NCBI RefSeq assembly: GCF_003672135.1
Contig: NC_039511.1
Location: 11,124,464-11,188,463 of the forward strand
Origin: Ooceraea biroi
Lineage: Eukaryota; Arthropoda; Insecta; Hymenoptera; Formicidae
Length of the DNA: 64,000 bases
Direction: 5' to 3'
This document shows, piece after piece, positions 25,986 through 38,300 of this stretch; positions within the stretch are counted from its first letter, which is position 1; each line of letters starts with the position of its first letter. The notes under the pieces are model-generated. The model searched no databases. It saw only the letters and a program-made list of their open reading frames with translations, and was not told the DNA's origin. The position numbers and the translations under genes are program-made.

Positions 25986-27268
25986 TCAATTATCAGTTCT
26001 AGGTACCGACTGTTTACGGTACACGATGGCAGCAACTTTCTGTTCTATTCTCTTGCAGCCGGCCATCGAGTACAGATTATGCGGTTCCGGGCCGAAGGTC
26101 AAGTGCGACAGTGCCTCCTCCATCATCTCTTTCGTCGGCAGGACGCCGCGTTCCGAGAAAATCCTCAGCAGGCACTTTCTAACGTGCACCTCCTCGAGGG
26201 GCAGGAACGGCACGTAATGGTCGATCACGTTAGTCTGTATGGCGTCACTGTGATGGAAACCACCCTTCTCATTGAACGCCCCGTCGGCTATCAGCTTCTC
26301 AAAGTCCTGCAACCGGGTGTCGTCCCGCTTCCTGCCCTGTTCCCACAGGCTTGTCAGGTGCTTCACTATCTGAGTGCTGCCGGTGTTCGAGAGGAATATA
26401 AAAATAGCTTTGTTCTGAATCATGGATTCGCTGCTCTTGGACGACTTGCGGTAGCTGTAGTAATCCAGGAAGGGCACCAGCACGTTCATCAGGTTCTCTG
26501 GCATCTTGTCTACCTCGTCGAACACGAACATCGATTTCTCGCACTGTTTCAAACCCTTCGAAATAATCCTATACAGATCCTCCTATAAAACAAATTACGT
26601 ACACTTTAATTTTACATTACAAATGAATTTTTAGGAAGGTACCAGAAGCAGGGACTCCTACCTTGTACTCGTCTACTTTCTGTTGTAAGGGAAAGTCGTT
26701 GCGACCGTTGAAAAAGTGAAAATATTGGCTCTCAACGCCCTTTTTGTAAAATGCCGTGGCGATCATTTGAGCCACATAATTCTTGCCAGTTCCTGGAGTA
26801 CCATGAAAACTCATAACAAGTGCCTTGGGCGAGTTGTTGCTTCCCAAGTGTCCTCGTAGTGCAGTTATGATAGTTTCGTGAGCGATTTGCTGTCCGTACA
26901 GCTTAGCAGTAAGCATGTACTCCAGCTCTATAATTTTAATGAGTTTTCTGTCTCAAAATGCGGGAAAACATTTTTGCAAGTATGAAAAACTCTAATTTCC
27001 AAGGAAATGGAGACGCTGGGTTTTGTTAATGGAGGTATCGTTCTTACATTTAAAAAACGAGCATACAGTTGTACTTACTATCCAAATCGGGTTTAATATA
27101 TTCGTCCGTACAGCATTCCTGGTACGTACACTTGTAGTTTTCATACACATAATAACCTATGCCGCTTACCACGGAGCCGACTAAACCTAATGTCAACAGT
27201 TCGCATCGTGCGGTTGCGATTAACGCAAGAATAAACAAAGGCACCAAAACGTGGCCGGCAAAATTCAT
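25986..27268 (-). CDS. Torsin-like AAA+ ATPase of the ER/nuclear envelope
   Basis: Torsins are lumenal AAA+ proteins of the ER and nuclear envelope, activated by LAP1/LULL1-type cofactors. Minus-strand exons: 27079-27268, 26662-26927, 25986-26582; the product is 350 residues. An N-terminal signal peptide (about 1-22, ending in ATARC) is followed by a hydrophobic segment and a Cys-rich stretch (YKCTYQECC). Walker A is GTPGTGKN (106-113), with the torsin-specific Asn in place of Thr/Ser. Walker B is FVFDEVDKM (Glu near 175), sensor 1 is IFIFLSN, and the C-terminal GCK motif of torsins is present in SMAGCK. Start chosen at the ATG before the signal peptide. A 1.2-kb intergenic stretch separates it from the divergently transcribed cytochrome b5. 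A plus-strand frame at 26079-26588 is only its shadow. Confidence 0.95.
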
Positions 27269-28471
27269 GTTTAACCATCGACAACAAAATATTTTTCAGT
27301 CTTCTTTTTCCACAGGTACTTCACATAGCAGGTCTTCGCCAGAGCATGTTAAAGTCTCATACTGTATTGAAATGTTACTGGCGTCCTGCTGCATCGTCTT
27401 CCAGTCGCGTTAAACTAGATTTATTAATCACAGATTCACAGGATCTCATTTTTTTCGTATAGATATTGTGGAGTCGCGTGAAAGACCAAATGTTAATCGC
27501 AAAATTCGATAAGCTTTGAGAGATTAAACGGAAGGGTAAATAAAAGTTTTAAGTTTTAGCACATATTACTAGAAAATAAAAATTTGTGTAATTTATTATC
27601 GAGTAAAATCATTCGCAAAAGAAAAGTTTATCTGTCGCATTGCTTGAAATGGAAATTATTCTTAACTATTGTTGAATTAAGGCTATTTCATATCTGCAAA
27701 AATTTTAGTCGTAACCGTAAAGTCGCATAAGTGGACCAACTAATCGTCAAACATATTTATTTTGAGAATACTTGACTATGATTGGTCGATTTGTTTACGA
27801 CTTCGCAATTGCGATTAGAACTTTTCGCACATAATGGTCTCTTTATTCGATTAAATTTTATATAAACTTTAAAAAGTGAGAAACTAATTGGTCATTGCTA
27901 TAAATTTAATTTATAATACCCTTATAATCTACGATAACAGGTGCGCTTCACTTGGCGCTACAAATGCTTCAAAACACTTTCTGTCCTTTTCCTTCTTTCA
28001 AATGCAAAGACGAATAGAAAGTGTTTCGGAGCACTTGTAGATTCAACAATATACTATTTTGCAAACATTAATATTCTATTAAACAATGGCTAGTCAGACT
28101 ACTAATCGACTTCATGGAAATCGGCCTATAATCGCTATGGTGACCTCGGAGTATCGCAGACCAATCTGAATTACTCGAAATCGCGGAGGTCTGTCTATTC
28201 TCTTTAAGATCGAGTCATAAACCGGTAACACGAACCAGTGCAAAATTATTCGTTATAAACATTAGCTTGTGTATGATCGCGATTCGTTCATAATAAGTTC
28301 GCCGCACGTTCGCCTTTACTGCTGTTTATTAACAGTCGACGTGAGTGTCAAGTTGCACTCTCGCAAAGAATTCGGCAAAAAAGTGCTGCGTCAATCGTGG
28401 CGAGCGCATATCAATTGGAGAACGGCGATCAAGTGAAGCCCCGAGTATAGAAGGAGCCGCTGGTTGACGAA
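27269..28471. promoter_or_regulatory. Shared upstream region of torsin (minus) and cytochrome b5 (plus)
   Basis: A divergent intergenic region of 1.2 kb. It contains an imperfect 83-bp hairpin at 27958-28040 and, nearer cytochrome b5, a more GC-rich probable leader (about 28260-28471). No open frame looks coding. Confidence 0.5.
27958..28040. repeat. 83-bp imperfect inverted repeat (hairpin)
   Basis: The arm at 27958-27982 pairs with 28016-28040 at about 22 of 25 positions across a 33-nt loop. The size is compatible with a microRNA precursor or a tiny MITE remnant. Confidence 0.75.
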
Positions 28472-30340
28472 ATGGCAGCTGCGGACGGTAAAGATGTTAA
28501 AGACGTCAAGAACGACGCCGTCGCTTCATCGGTGAAACTGTTTACGCGAGAGGAAGTGTCGAAGCGCACTGCCAGTACGAAAGACGTGTGGATCATCATT
28601 CATGACAACGTCTACGACGTCACGTCTTTCCTCAATGAGGTTTCGATTTTTTCCTCCTTATCGATGATCAGATACAACTGCATCTAATTACTCGAGCTAA
28701 TTTCATTGCTGCTCTCGTGAGCTGTCTGTAAACTCGTATAGATTTACATCTTTATTGATCTGGTATTCACATAAAATCATGCTCTAATTAAATGTACATT
28801 AATTTGCATATTCAGTGATTTTTTGCGGCTAACGTGACTAGCTGAAAGCTTACTGTTTTTTCATTGATATCTAGCATCCCGGAGGCGAGGAGGTACTGCT
28901 GGAACAAGCTGGTTATGACGCCACTGAACCCTTCGAAGACATTGGGCATTCCAGTGATGCGAGACAGATGATGGAGCAATATAAAATTGGGGAAATAGTA
29001 GAAGTGAGAATGACATTAACTTCATTCATCATCATACCTTAAATTTTCTGAAAGTTTTATTTATACCGTTTACTCAAATGTATTTCAGGAGGAAAGAACC
29101 AAAAATACAGGGAAAAAAAGTAAAGGATGGTCTGGTGAATCTGCGGACAGTTCTAGGTATGATCTTTTTTCCATTCGTTTTATCTGTAGCAATTTTTGTT
29201 TAAGAACTGTGGACTCTTAGGCCCAGTCCCACAATTTATTTTAACCGGAGTTTAATTTGTTGATGAAGAATTCATACTACGTCCAATGTCCGATGTATGA
29301 CACTCGATCCAACAGGAGAGTTCGTTTTCTAGAGATTTTACATGTGATGCAGTGTGAATACTCCATTGACGAGTTAAATTCCGGTTAAAGTTGTGGAACT
29401 GGGCCTCACATATCGACTTTAACATTTCAATGCTTCTAACATAGGAACCTTGCAGAAAACCATATTCTTCTTGACCAACCTTCTAAAGAATCTTCTCTAA
29501 AGTTTTTTCTATATTTATTTGCTGAAATAAATTTTGAACTTCCTTTAATTTCGATTATGTAGGTGGTATGAACATAGACAATTTACTTGTTAAAAAATAT
29601 CAGTTAAATTCGATTTCATTGTTATTTACATAGTTTGTTTTATATAATTTTTTCTATATACTTTCTATGTGCTTTCTTTTTTTAAATCTTAGATAAGAAA
29701 AGGTAAGTGTTACTAGCTAGCATAAATTGCATTTTCTGTTCTTTCTTATCAGTAAAATAAAATTAATTTACTGATTTTACTATTTTACTGATAAAAGAAA
29801 ATAAATTTTATTTTACTGATTTATTTTAGTTTATTACTTTATAATAAAAGAGTGTTGAAATCTCTCTCTCTCGCTCTCTATAAGTACCTGTATCAATGCT
29901 GTTTAATTTTCAGTCTTAATATCGAGTTATTTGCTAAGAACTATCGATCGAAAAAAAGTTGATAAAAGATTCTTTAGTTTCGTTCTTTGAAAAGCCGCCT
30001 TTCTGCAATTCTGATTTTAGCAATTAAAGATTTAATTTCATGCATTTCCATAGAATCTCCTGTAGAATATAGGTGGAGAAAGAATATGGAATTAACTCTC
30101 TCCTGAATCGAGTAACTCTCACATTTGCGTAACTATAATACAACAAGTGTTCATGCCGTCTAAATTTATAAGGACAGGCTGTTTTTTTTTTCCTTACGAA
30201 TTATTGTATGCAAATAGTCGATGCTGCATTGTGATCTGATGACTGGCAATTACAGTGGTTCTTGGCGGTCCTGGTTGATCCCGATCGCCCTTGGGATACT
30301 TGCAACCCTCGTCTATCGCTATTTCATCAATATTTTCTAA
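28472..30340 (+). CDS. Cyt-b5: Cytochrome b5 (tail-anchored, ER)
   Basis: Haem protein that passes electrons to desaturases and P450s on the ER membrane. Exons: 28472-28639, 28875-29003, 29089-29156, 30256-30340; the product is 149 residues. The haem-binding fold is recognised by KDVWIIIHDNVYDVTSFL and the two axial histidines, HPGG (His57, first residue of exon 2) and GHSSDA (His about 81). After a Ser/Lys-rich hinge, the last exon encodes a C-terminal hydrophobic anchor (WLIPIALGILATLVYRYF), as expected for a tail-anchored protein. The third intron is 1.1 kb and holds a MITE. The family is usually about 134 residues; the extra length is a hydrophilic N-terminus. Confidence 0.96.
29220..29405. 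mobile_element. MITE, 186 bp, in cytochrome b5 intron 3
   Basis: Terminal inverted repeats begin GGCCCAGTCCCACAA on the left and, read inward from the right, GGCCCAGTTCCACAA. Similarity continues inward through a TTAACCGG block on both sides. No coding capacity. I could not define the target duplication with confidence. Confidence 0.8.
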
Positions 30341-30414
30341 TTAAACCATTCCGATCTGGGCCCTTTTCTCCACGTTAATGATTGTTAATGCATACATTAT
30401 GCGTATATTATATA

Positions 30415-30493
30415 TTGAGTTGATCAGAAAGTCCCTTCCGATTTTTCAATATAAATAAAAGATAGATATCCGAAGGAATTTCTGATTATCCTA
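30415..30493. mobile_element. Deleted mariner-like element, about 78 bp
   Basis: The left end reads GATCAGAAAGTCCCTTCCGA and the right end, inverted, reads GATAATCAGAAATTCCTTCG. These resemble mariner-type terminal repeats with almost all of the interior lost. It lies 75 bp past the cytochrome b5 stop, so it may be in the 3' UTR. Confidence 0.6.
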
Positions 30494-31132
30494 ATATATT
30501 TGTATGTATATATATATATATGTAGATATGCACATATATACATACACAAGCACATATACGTATATGTCTGACGATTAAATTGTTGTACATTTTATCCAAA
30601 TGTATGTTGCGCACCATTTTAATTGTTTTTTATGAATCAGGTAGCATTTGCTGGCCTAGCATTTAAAAAAAAACAGAGTGGAACGACCGAATATGTATTA
30701 TAATAATATATAAATAACGCGCATTTATATACTTACATGTATACGTTTGTACACACTGGTATATACATGCATATGTACATGTAGCGTTCACACGCAACGC
30801 GTCATTCCTTGAATTAAATGAAATAAATTAGTTTAATTCCATAGAAGAAAGGGCCTTCCCAGTAAAAAGAAGTAAATCCCTCATTCTTAAATCCTTGAGA
30901 GTTGCGATAAGATGACGAGTGCAAGAGGATTCGAAAATTATTCCGAAATAACTTCGATCATCGTTCAAGCTGTAAAGAAGCTAAAAGAAGCCATACAATT
31001 TCTCATATTATCAGTCTGTTTTGTAACACGAAAATTACTCGAGACAAGCAAGTATCAATGAAAAGGAGAAGAGAGTTGACAATACCTGAGATTATGCGAT
31101 ATTATGTAACAGATATGATTCATTTATAATCA

Positions 31133-31167
<35 letters not shown>

Positions 31168-31630
31168 TTGTTTTGCTACAATTTATATATTAATAAATAT
31201 ATAACAGATCGCAAATTGTAGTAGGAATAATATTGTATCTAAATTGTAAGACTTGGAAATTAATATGAAGATATAATTCCTCACTTGTAAATTAACGAAT
31301 GTAACAGGAATAATATTATATTTCTCAAATATTTTTGTTTTTTTTATTTATTTTAATTACATATTTACTATATTTATATATATTCTCTTAAAGTAACTCT
31401 TAATAGCGACGTACAACGCACAAAGCAAATATATTTTAATAACTTCTATTATCTATTTATTATAAATCATTCCAACGTGAATTAAAATATACGATGTCTT
31501 GATACAAAACATGCACGTAGTTTTAGGCCGTTTAAATTACGTAAATGTTTATTTTAATTCGAATGCACGAAACATAGATAGAGAGAAACGATCGTGCACA
31601 ATTGAATTGAAATTAAATGATTGAACCTGT
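30494..31630. other. Intergenic region downstream of cytochrome b5
   Basis: AT-rich, with AT-repeat tracts at 30506-30522 and 31138-31166. No gene seen. Confidence 0.5.
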
Positions 31631-31639
31631 CGCGCGGAT

Positions 31640-32334
31640 TTATCACGCGCTCATGAACAATGCAGCCGTCCCGCGTACGCGTAGAGGTACGCAGAAGGTG
31701 CGTGAATACACGAGCATAGGATCCTTTGACGGGGGCTTCACAGCGGAGTAAGGATTCGCGGTGGCGTCGCCCCGTGGCGTCGATATCGAGCGAGTTCCGG
31801 CGACGCGCGCGTCGCGCCGGCTCTTCCCCGGTCTCCGCACTTCACCCTCGGCTTGCGGTTCTTCGGTGGACCTCCGACGAACGCCCAGTAAAGCGCGAGA
31901 GCTCGATGTAAGTGCGTCGTGAAGCAGCGTTTTGACAGAGGTATCAGCGATAATCTATTAAAAGAAGGACACTGAAGGACGAGAGCCTAGAAGAGGGTCC
32001 TCGAGCTAGCAAGCGAGTCGAGTAGAGCGATAACACAGCGTTTGTCGCGAAAAGACGAGCGAATAAACGAATTTCCAGGCGAAGAGATAGAAGACTCTCG
32101 ACAGGGTGAGCACGCACTGGGAAGGACAGAGAAAAGGACGCAGGAGGCAACGGGGGCCGATCCCGGAACCAGAGGGGCAGAGGCTGACGATTTCCGGGTG
32201 GAAGTAGACGACGAAGTGTGAGGACAGCAGCTGCGTAAGGCGCGAACCGGCGGTGGTTGCATTGAAAAGTAGCGGCGTGGTGTCATGAGAGGCGGTCTCA
32301 CGATCCGCCCTTCTTATCGGTCCCTCCAAGAGTC
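31640..32334 (+). promoter_or_regulatory. GC-rich promoter/5' UTR, probably of the SLC7 transporter
   Basis: A CpG-rich island of about 700 bp in AT-rich surroundings, ending at an ATG (32335) with a strong splice donor 25 bp later. Several open frames cross it on both strands, but they are GC-driven, mutually overlapping and unlike known proteins. I read it as a leader, not coding. Confidence 0.5.
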
Positions 32335-35300
32335 ATGCATGTCGCGCCCCTCAAACGAGGTAAGTGCATGATCACCGCGAAGCACACGCAACGTGAGGAT
32401 TACTCGAGAATTACTCGGCGGAGACGCCGGTTGCGTCGACCTCACCTAATTTGATCCTCTGTTTCCCCGTTTCTCTGCTTTTCCAAAAAGAAGATTAGCT
32501 AAATGCAGATAATTAATTAATATATACGTATATAGGGCGCTTTTCAAAATCGATACTAATTGAATACATTTTTATATTGCCTATTTCTCTAATAAAATTA
32601 ATTTAAGCTTTATTAGATTTAAATTTTGGAATAAGAACTTAAACAGTTTATTACAATAATGTGATTACACTGAAAGAGAAAAATGCAATTATTTAATTTG
32701 TTTACGTTCTTAAAAAGCTGGGATTAGATCAGTGTCATAAATTCTTCGATTAATGGCGCGCTTGCCGGTGTACATGCGATATACCCACGCCTGTTTGTAT
32801 TGTAATAGAAACGGCGCGCTTTTCTCGTTATGATCGCACAGTAGTGTAAATGATTTGATACAATTGGCTTTATACAATTATTAGTCGTGTTACGAGCCTA
32901 TTTTATATTACTATCAGAGAGGGAGAGAGAAAGAGAGAGAGAGAGCGCGAGAGAAATTATCTTATATCCGGTTATTACATATTTAATGCACAAATTCTAG
33001 TTTACTCACTCATGGAGAAGGGGGAAAGAAATTAACTCCTTTGTCTAATACATTAGTGTTCATTTTCTAATTAATAGGAAAAAATATCTTCCGCTAAGAC
33101 AGCTACTTAAAGAGAATTGTGAACAATTAAGAATGGTAATTCCTTGCATCCGTGGAATATAATAAACGCGAAATAAACATATATAACAAATGCAATAGGA
33201 AGGACGTACATTCGCATCTCTATGTTTAAAAGTCGATATTAGTTTGTTTGGTTAAATTTTCTTCCCTTGATTAGAAATAGCAATGGGAGACAAAACTATT
33301 CTTATAAGAATATCCTGTGAAACTATCTTAAGGCTATCAGAATATTTTAAACTATTCTGAAAATGATGTTATACCTAAGATGTTAATAATCTGCAAATCT
33401 AGTCCCTTAGCGCCATGGGGAGGATGAAAGAGGAGGGAAGGGCACTTTGCATATTTCTGATACATAAGAGAGGAAAAAAAATTTCAAACGATAAAAATAG
33501 CTTAGCCATTTAAAGATACCTATATTTTCTTAATGGCATGTACTACATAGTGGACAACTCCTCTTTTTATTTTTTGTTTGTTTCGCAGGGGGAGTCAAAA
33601 AATGCATTTACGCACACCAAGGGGGCCGAACCCCTTGGTAGTGTGGGACTCGCCCATAGAACCGGAGGTCCAATCGGGCCATACCCACTAAAAACGCATT
33701 CCCCCCCCCCCCCCAAACCCCACCACCGGACAACACACCCGACGGCACAGGACAGCACACTAGAGAGACCCCTCCCGTAACGTCGTGAAACATTAAACTT
33801 GAGAGGGCCCCCCCAGGGCACATACGGGCCAAGGCCCCATTCACACGGCACCCTACTGCCTGGGTCTGCCCCACGCACACACATTCACTCACACCCACAC
33901 ATACACTCAACAATGGGCAGAACCGGGTTAAACGTACAACCTGTGCACGAACCAACAAGTGAAATCAATAGGGACTTCGATAAAATAATTAAAAGAGTAA
34001 ATAAATAAATAAATAAGTAAAACAAATAAAACAACAACTCACCTCCACCGATGTGCCCTGTAAATGGGGGCACAACGGTGGGGCACGCCCACATAAAAAG
34101 AAAGTTTCTACCTTATCCGGCACATACACAGGTAGAATAAGAGTAACAATATCTAAGGGGGCCTATTATTCTGCCGGGCCCGCTCACGCTCCTCCTGTGG
34201 ACAACTCCTCTCGATAATAACATCATATAATATCGCTTTTTCTGGCTGTTGCAACCCTAATATTAGCAGCCATTAAGGGTATTCTTATTAATTATGAAAC
34301 ATAAGGAGTAGTTGAAGGCCAACGAGACACGTGGAAGTCATAAAACGTTCTTCAGCTTATAATCGATGAAAACTAATGATCTCGATAGCTCTGCGTAAAC
34401 GTTACTCTATTACGGAAATTAAAAATATTTCAGTCTCGATATATGTACTTACTCTACGTGCAGAAAAGAAGTTATGTGTGAGTCAGTGTCTTCTTACATG
34501 AGAATAGTGAATCGTTTATGGAACTTATTAAATTTATATGTATGACAAACTTTAAAAATAATTAAGAAAATTCTTCATAAGGAATAATATCCATGAAGAA
34601 ATCAGGAAACGTGTTTCTTAAAAGGAAAATTTAAACATATAATGAAAGCAGAAATTTTACGTTCACTATCAATTTTATTTCTCTTTTCTTTTTAAGTTCT
34701 TAAGCCATTTTATTCTATTTTAAAAATGCACACTTAATTCTTTTTTTTCGTACGACTATTTACAGAAACGGTAGTTTTTCGATCGCGGTATGCACATAAC
34801 TGAACGTGGCAAATGTTTTGCATCGTGAACGTACTTAAACTAGTTAACAAGTCACGAAAAACCTGTTGGTCGTCCTCGTGGTCGAACGTTGTGTGCCAAG
34901 AAGAAGTGTTCAGTGGTTACTCTCCCAAGAGTCTTGAGACGTTTGCTAATTATAATCGTCTCGCCTCCAAATCTCTTATGCGCTTTGTTAACGAAACGCA
35001 AATTTTATGAGACGTGACTCGGAGTTGTCAATCACTCTACGATGCGACAACACTGCAGGAAGCTGCACTTACGTTACGTAATCTTGCGCATAAATTTTGC
35101 ACTTCAGTCGAGGATATCTAATTAGACAAATTGTGCTCATCAGTGATTGCAGCAATAAATAAATTAATGATTAACCTGATAATAATTACAACTGATAATG
35201 AAAGTAATCGAGATTGAAATAACTATTGCTGAAATCATTCAAAAAATGAATATTCTGTATTGTGACCGGATAAATTAATGAAATTATAAAAACTTGAAGA

Positions 35301-38300
35301 TTTTTAAGACAGTATTTTTATATTTATTTATTCGTCGTCATAATTTTATTCCTAATTAAAGGTGGTAATCTTAATAAGATACATATTCTATTGAAATTAT
35401 ATTTACTCTTGACATCTCATTTATCTCGTACGTTTTATACAACAATTAAATAAAATTAATTATTCAATTAGTGATAGCAAAATAATTATAAATCATAATT
35501 ATCGTGTACAATACATTATTAATTATTACACATGTAATTAATGGGTTGTTAATGTGATACCCTCCTCCCTCTCTTCAACAGAAAAGTTCACATTAATTAT
35601 GACAAATTATATTTCAAAATGCGTTTTGCAATCGACTGTCCGATGGGATTCTTCGTATGTAATACTCTTCATTTAACCCTTTACCTTTCGTCCCGTCGTC
35701 ATCACCATCTCGTGATAATAAACGGTTCAACGTCATTCAAATGTTATAGATTCTCTTTTTGGCGGACTGTTAAAGATTGCGTTAGATTTGGAATTGTTGC
35801 AAAAGGCACGTTATTACGCACATTATTATGTTATATGCGGCACTGAAAAATTTTGAGAAGAAAGTATTCCGTTGAAGAATCTTTTTGATATTAGCAAGAG
35901 AATCTTATTAATATTGTTGTACGAAAACTTAAAACTTAAAAATCTCATAACGTTATAATTAAATTAGTAAAATGATTGCTAAAATTTTTACAACTAAGGA
36001 AAACGTGCGTGTTATGATCAGACGAATCTGGCAGGAAATGTATTCGATCTCGACACGATTGTGAAATCGAGCTAATCTCCAGTTTAAAAATATCACCGGA
36101 TAAACTCGATAACGATCTTTCCGCGCGAGATCGACCGCTTTCTCACGACTGTTGCATGATCATTGCGAATACTTAGCGCATGATAAAGTCAAGCGCCCAC
36201 TTGAATCGCGAGAACCGCTAATTCGCGATTAATCGTCATTAAAGTGATCACGAGACTGTCGAATCATTTTACTTTCTTTTTGCGTATAATAGATATTCGT
36301 ATCTTTTGATATTCATCCATCCAAAATTCTTTAATCAATTTACGTTTAACAAGGAAGATGTAATATATTTTTTATATACTTAAAAATATTTTTGTATTGA
36401 AATAATTCCTACTTTATCTCATATCGCCTTTGTTCAATAATATTTTGGTTCTATGTGCTTTATAATGCATTGTATTCAATGTATTTAATACATTCTGTTG
36501 CCTTTTTTAACGATAAGAGCTGATAGGATCTGAGTTCAACAAAAAGATTAGTAGTGCTGAAACTGCTTTTCTGCGATAAGTTTCACGAATCATTCATGCT
36601 TCAGTACGGTATGATATCGTTTCATATACATGAGCTATCGGGTAGCAAGAATAACTTGATGATGTCATAAAGATATTACAAAGTAATATCCTCTACATTA
36701 AACAATGAGTACACACTCACAGCCAATCCTATTATAACAGATCAAGTCTCCTCAATCTGTCTTGAATTGTCAAGAAAGAAAAATGGAAATGCACATGTAT
36801 ATAAATATTATTTAGATATCGCAAATTTCTTCTTGAAATATTATTCGCAAATTTATCCCTAGAATTTATATAAAGGAAATCAAAAATAATAAAAATTCAT
36901 TGTTATAATTTATTTTAACTTTTGTAAAATCGTAATTATGTCGCATATGTATCAAGCAAAATCTGCGTAAAACGCGATAGGGATTGATCATAAGCACAGC
37001 TTCCGTGAAAAATATGCGTTGTGAATAGATGTGTTGTGTTATACTTAATCAAGTACGATTAAGTAGCTTATGTAACTGAGCTACGTAGCTGAGCTTTTTC
37101 AGCGTATCAGTTTTTCACATGAAATAAATTTCACCACCGACTGTACCCGTGATGATCACAACTCAGATCTCTTCTCTCGACGAGAAGTAGCGTGCTGTCA
37201 GCTATTGTACGCTGCTTTAACATGGGTCCATTGATGAAAAGCAATGCATGCATGAAATTGCGTGCAAGGAATGATTGGCTTAAACAAAATGTCGCTCCTC
37301 TCCTCGTTATCATCGTCGTTTTACGTCTCCCTCTTTCCTTTCTCTTTTTCTCCCTCTCGTCTTTCGTCAATTGGAGTTCGTTGAAGAGCCCGTCTATTTC
37401 GTGTCTGTCTATTTGCAGCCGTTTCAGCACGCCGCAAGTCCATTTTAAAACGTTAAAAATAATCTCGTGATCGTCCACGTAGGCGAGAATCGTATAAAAT
37501 CAAATGGCAAAAAGACAGATGTAACGTCGTCAGAGGAGTCATTGGTCCGTATCTTCGTGTCGCCATTTAGCGCCAGATCATGCTAATCACGTGAAGCCTA
37601 TTCGCGCGGTTTGCCAGGTAAAATTAGACGATTACATTTACCGTTTAATGCATAGCGGGCACGTGATGATTCAACTGTACGTGTAGCAGGGAAATTATCC
37701 GCAGCGTGATGCAATAATTATCAGGATAGCATTAGCGGTACAATATGCTATTACGTCGATAGAGTTTAAGCCACCTGAAGGTGACGAAATAGGTAATTAT
37801 TCAATAAAAAATAATTAAGCGGTAAAATTGAGTGAAATAGCAATGCAGTTTTATTAAAAAAAAATAAAATATGCGAGATATAATATTTATGGCGTTGGAA
37901 TCTGTAACGATCAATTTGTCTGAGCGCACGATTCCGCTGGCTGCGTTAATAGATTCCGAGTATATTATATTATAGTACGTGAATGACTACGAGCGATCAA
38001 GCAAATCGATTTCGTCTGATCCGCGCTCAATGTTAATGACATACACCGTGAACCGTGGATATTTTTGAAGCGCATTGCTGAAGCGGAGGGCGCTGCGTGC
38101 TCCAGAATCTCTCTCGCTCGGGCGTTTCTCTGGTTTCACGAGATGACGCAATTCCATGTAGCTTGCTCTCGTATTGCATAAGCCGCCCTAATAAGGGCTA
38201 AAGCACAACGAAAATATCCAAACGAGATGAAAAGGATAAACGAGGCATCTGAAAATCAGGAAAAATGATGCCCCAAGAGATCAATTGATCGTTATCACAA

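Noticed and set aside
26079..26588. 169-codon plus-strand frame
   Set aside because: Antisense shadow of torsin exon 3, which carries the Walker B, sensor 1 and GCK motifs on the minus strand.
33608..33958. 116-codon minus-strand frame, Gly/Val/Cys-rich
   Set aside because: Lies inside the retroposon and is a by-product of its GC-rich, C-homopolymer sequence; no reverse transcriptase motifs.
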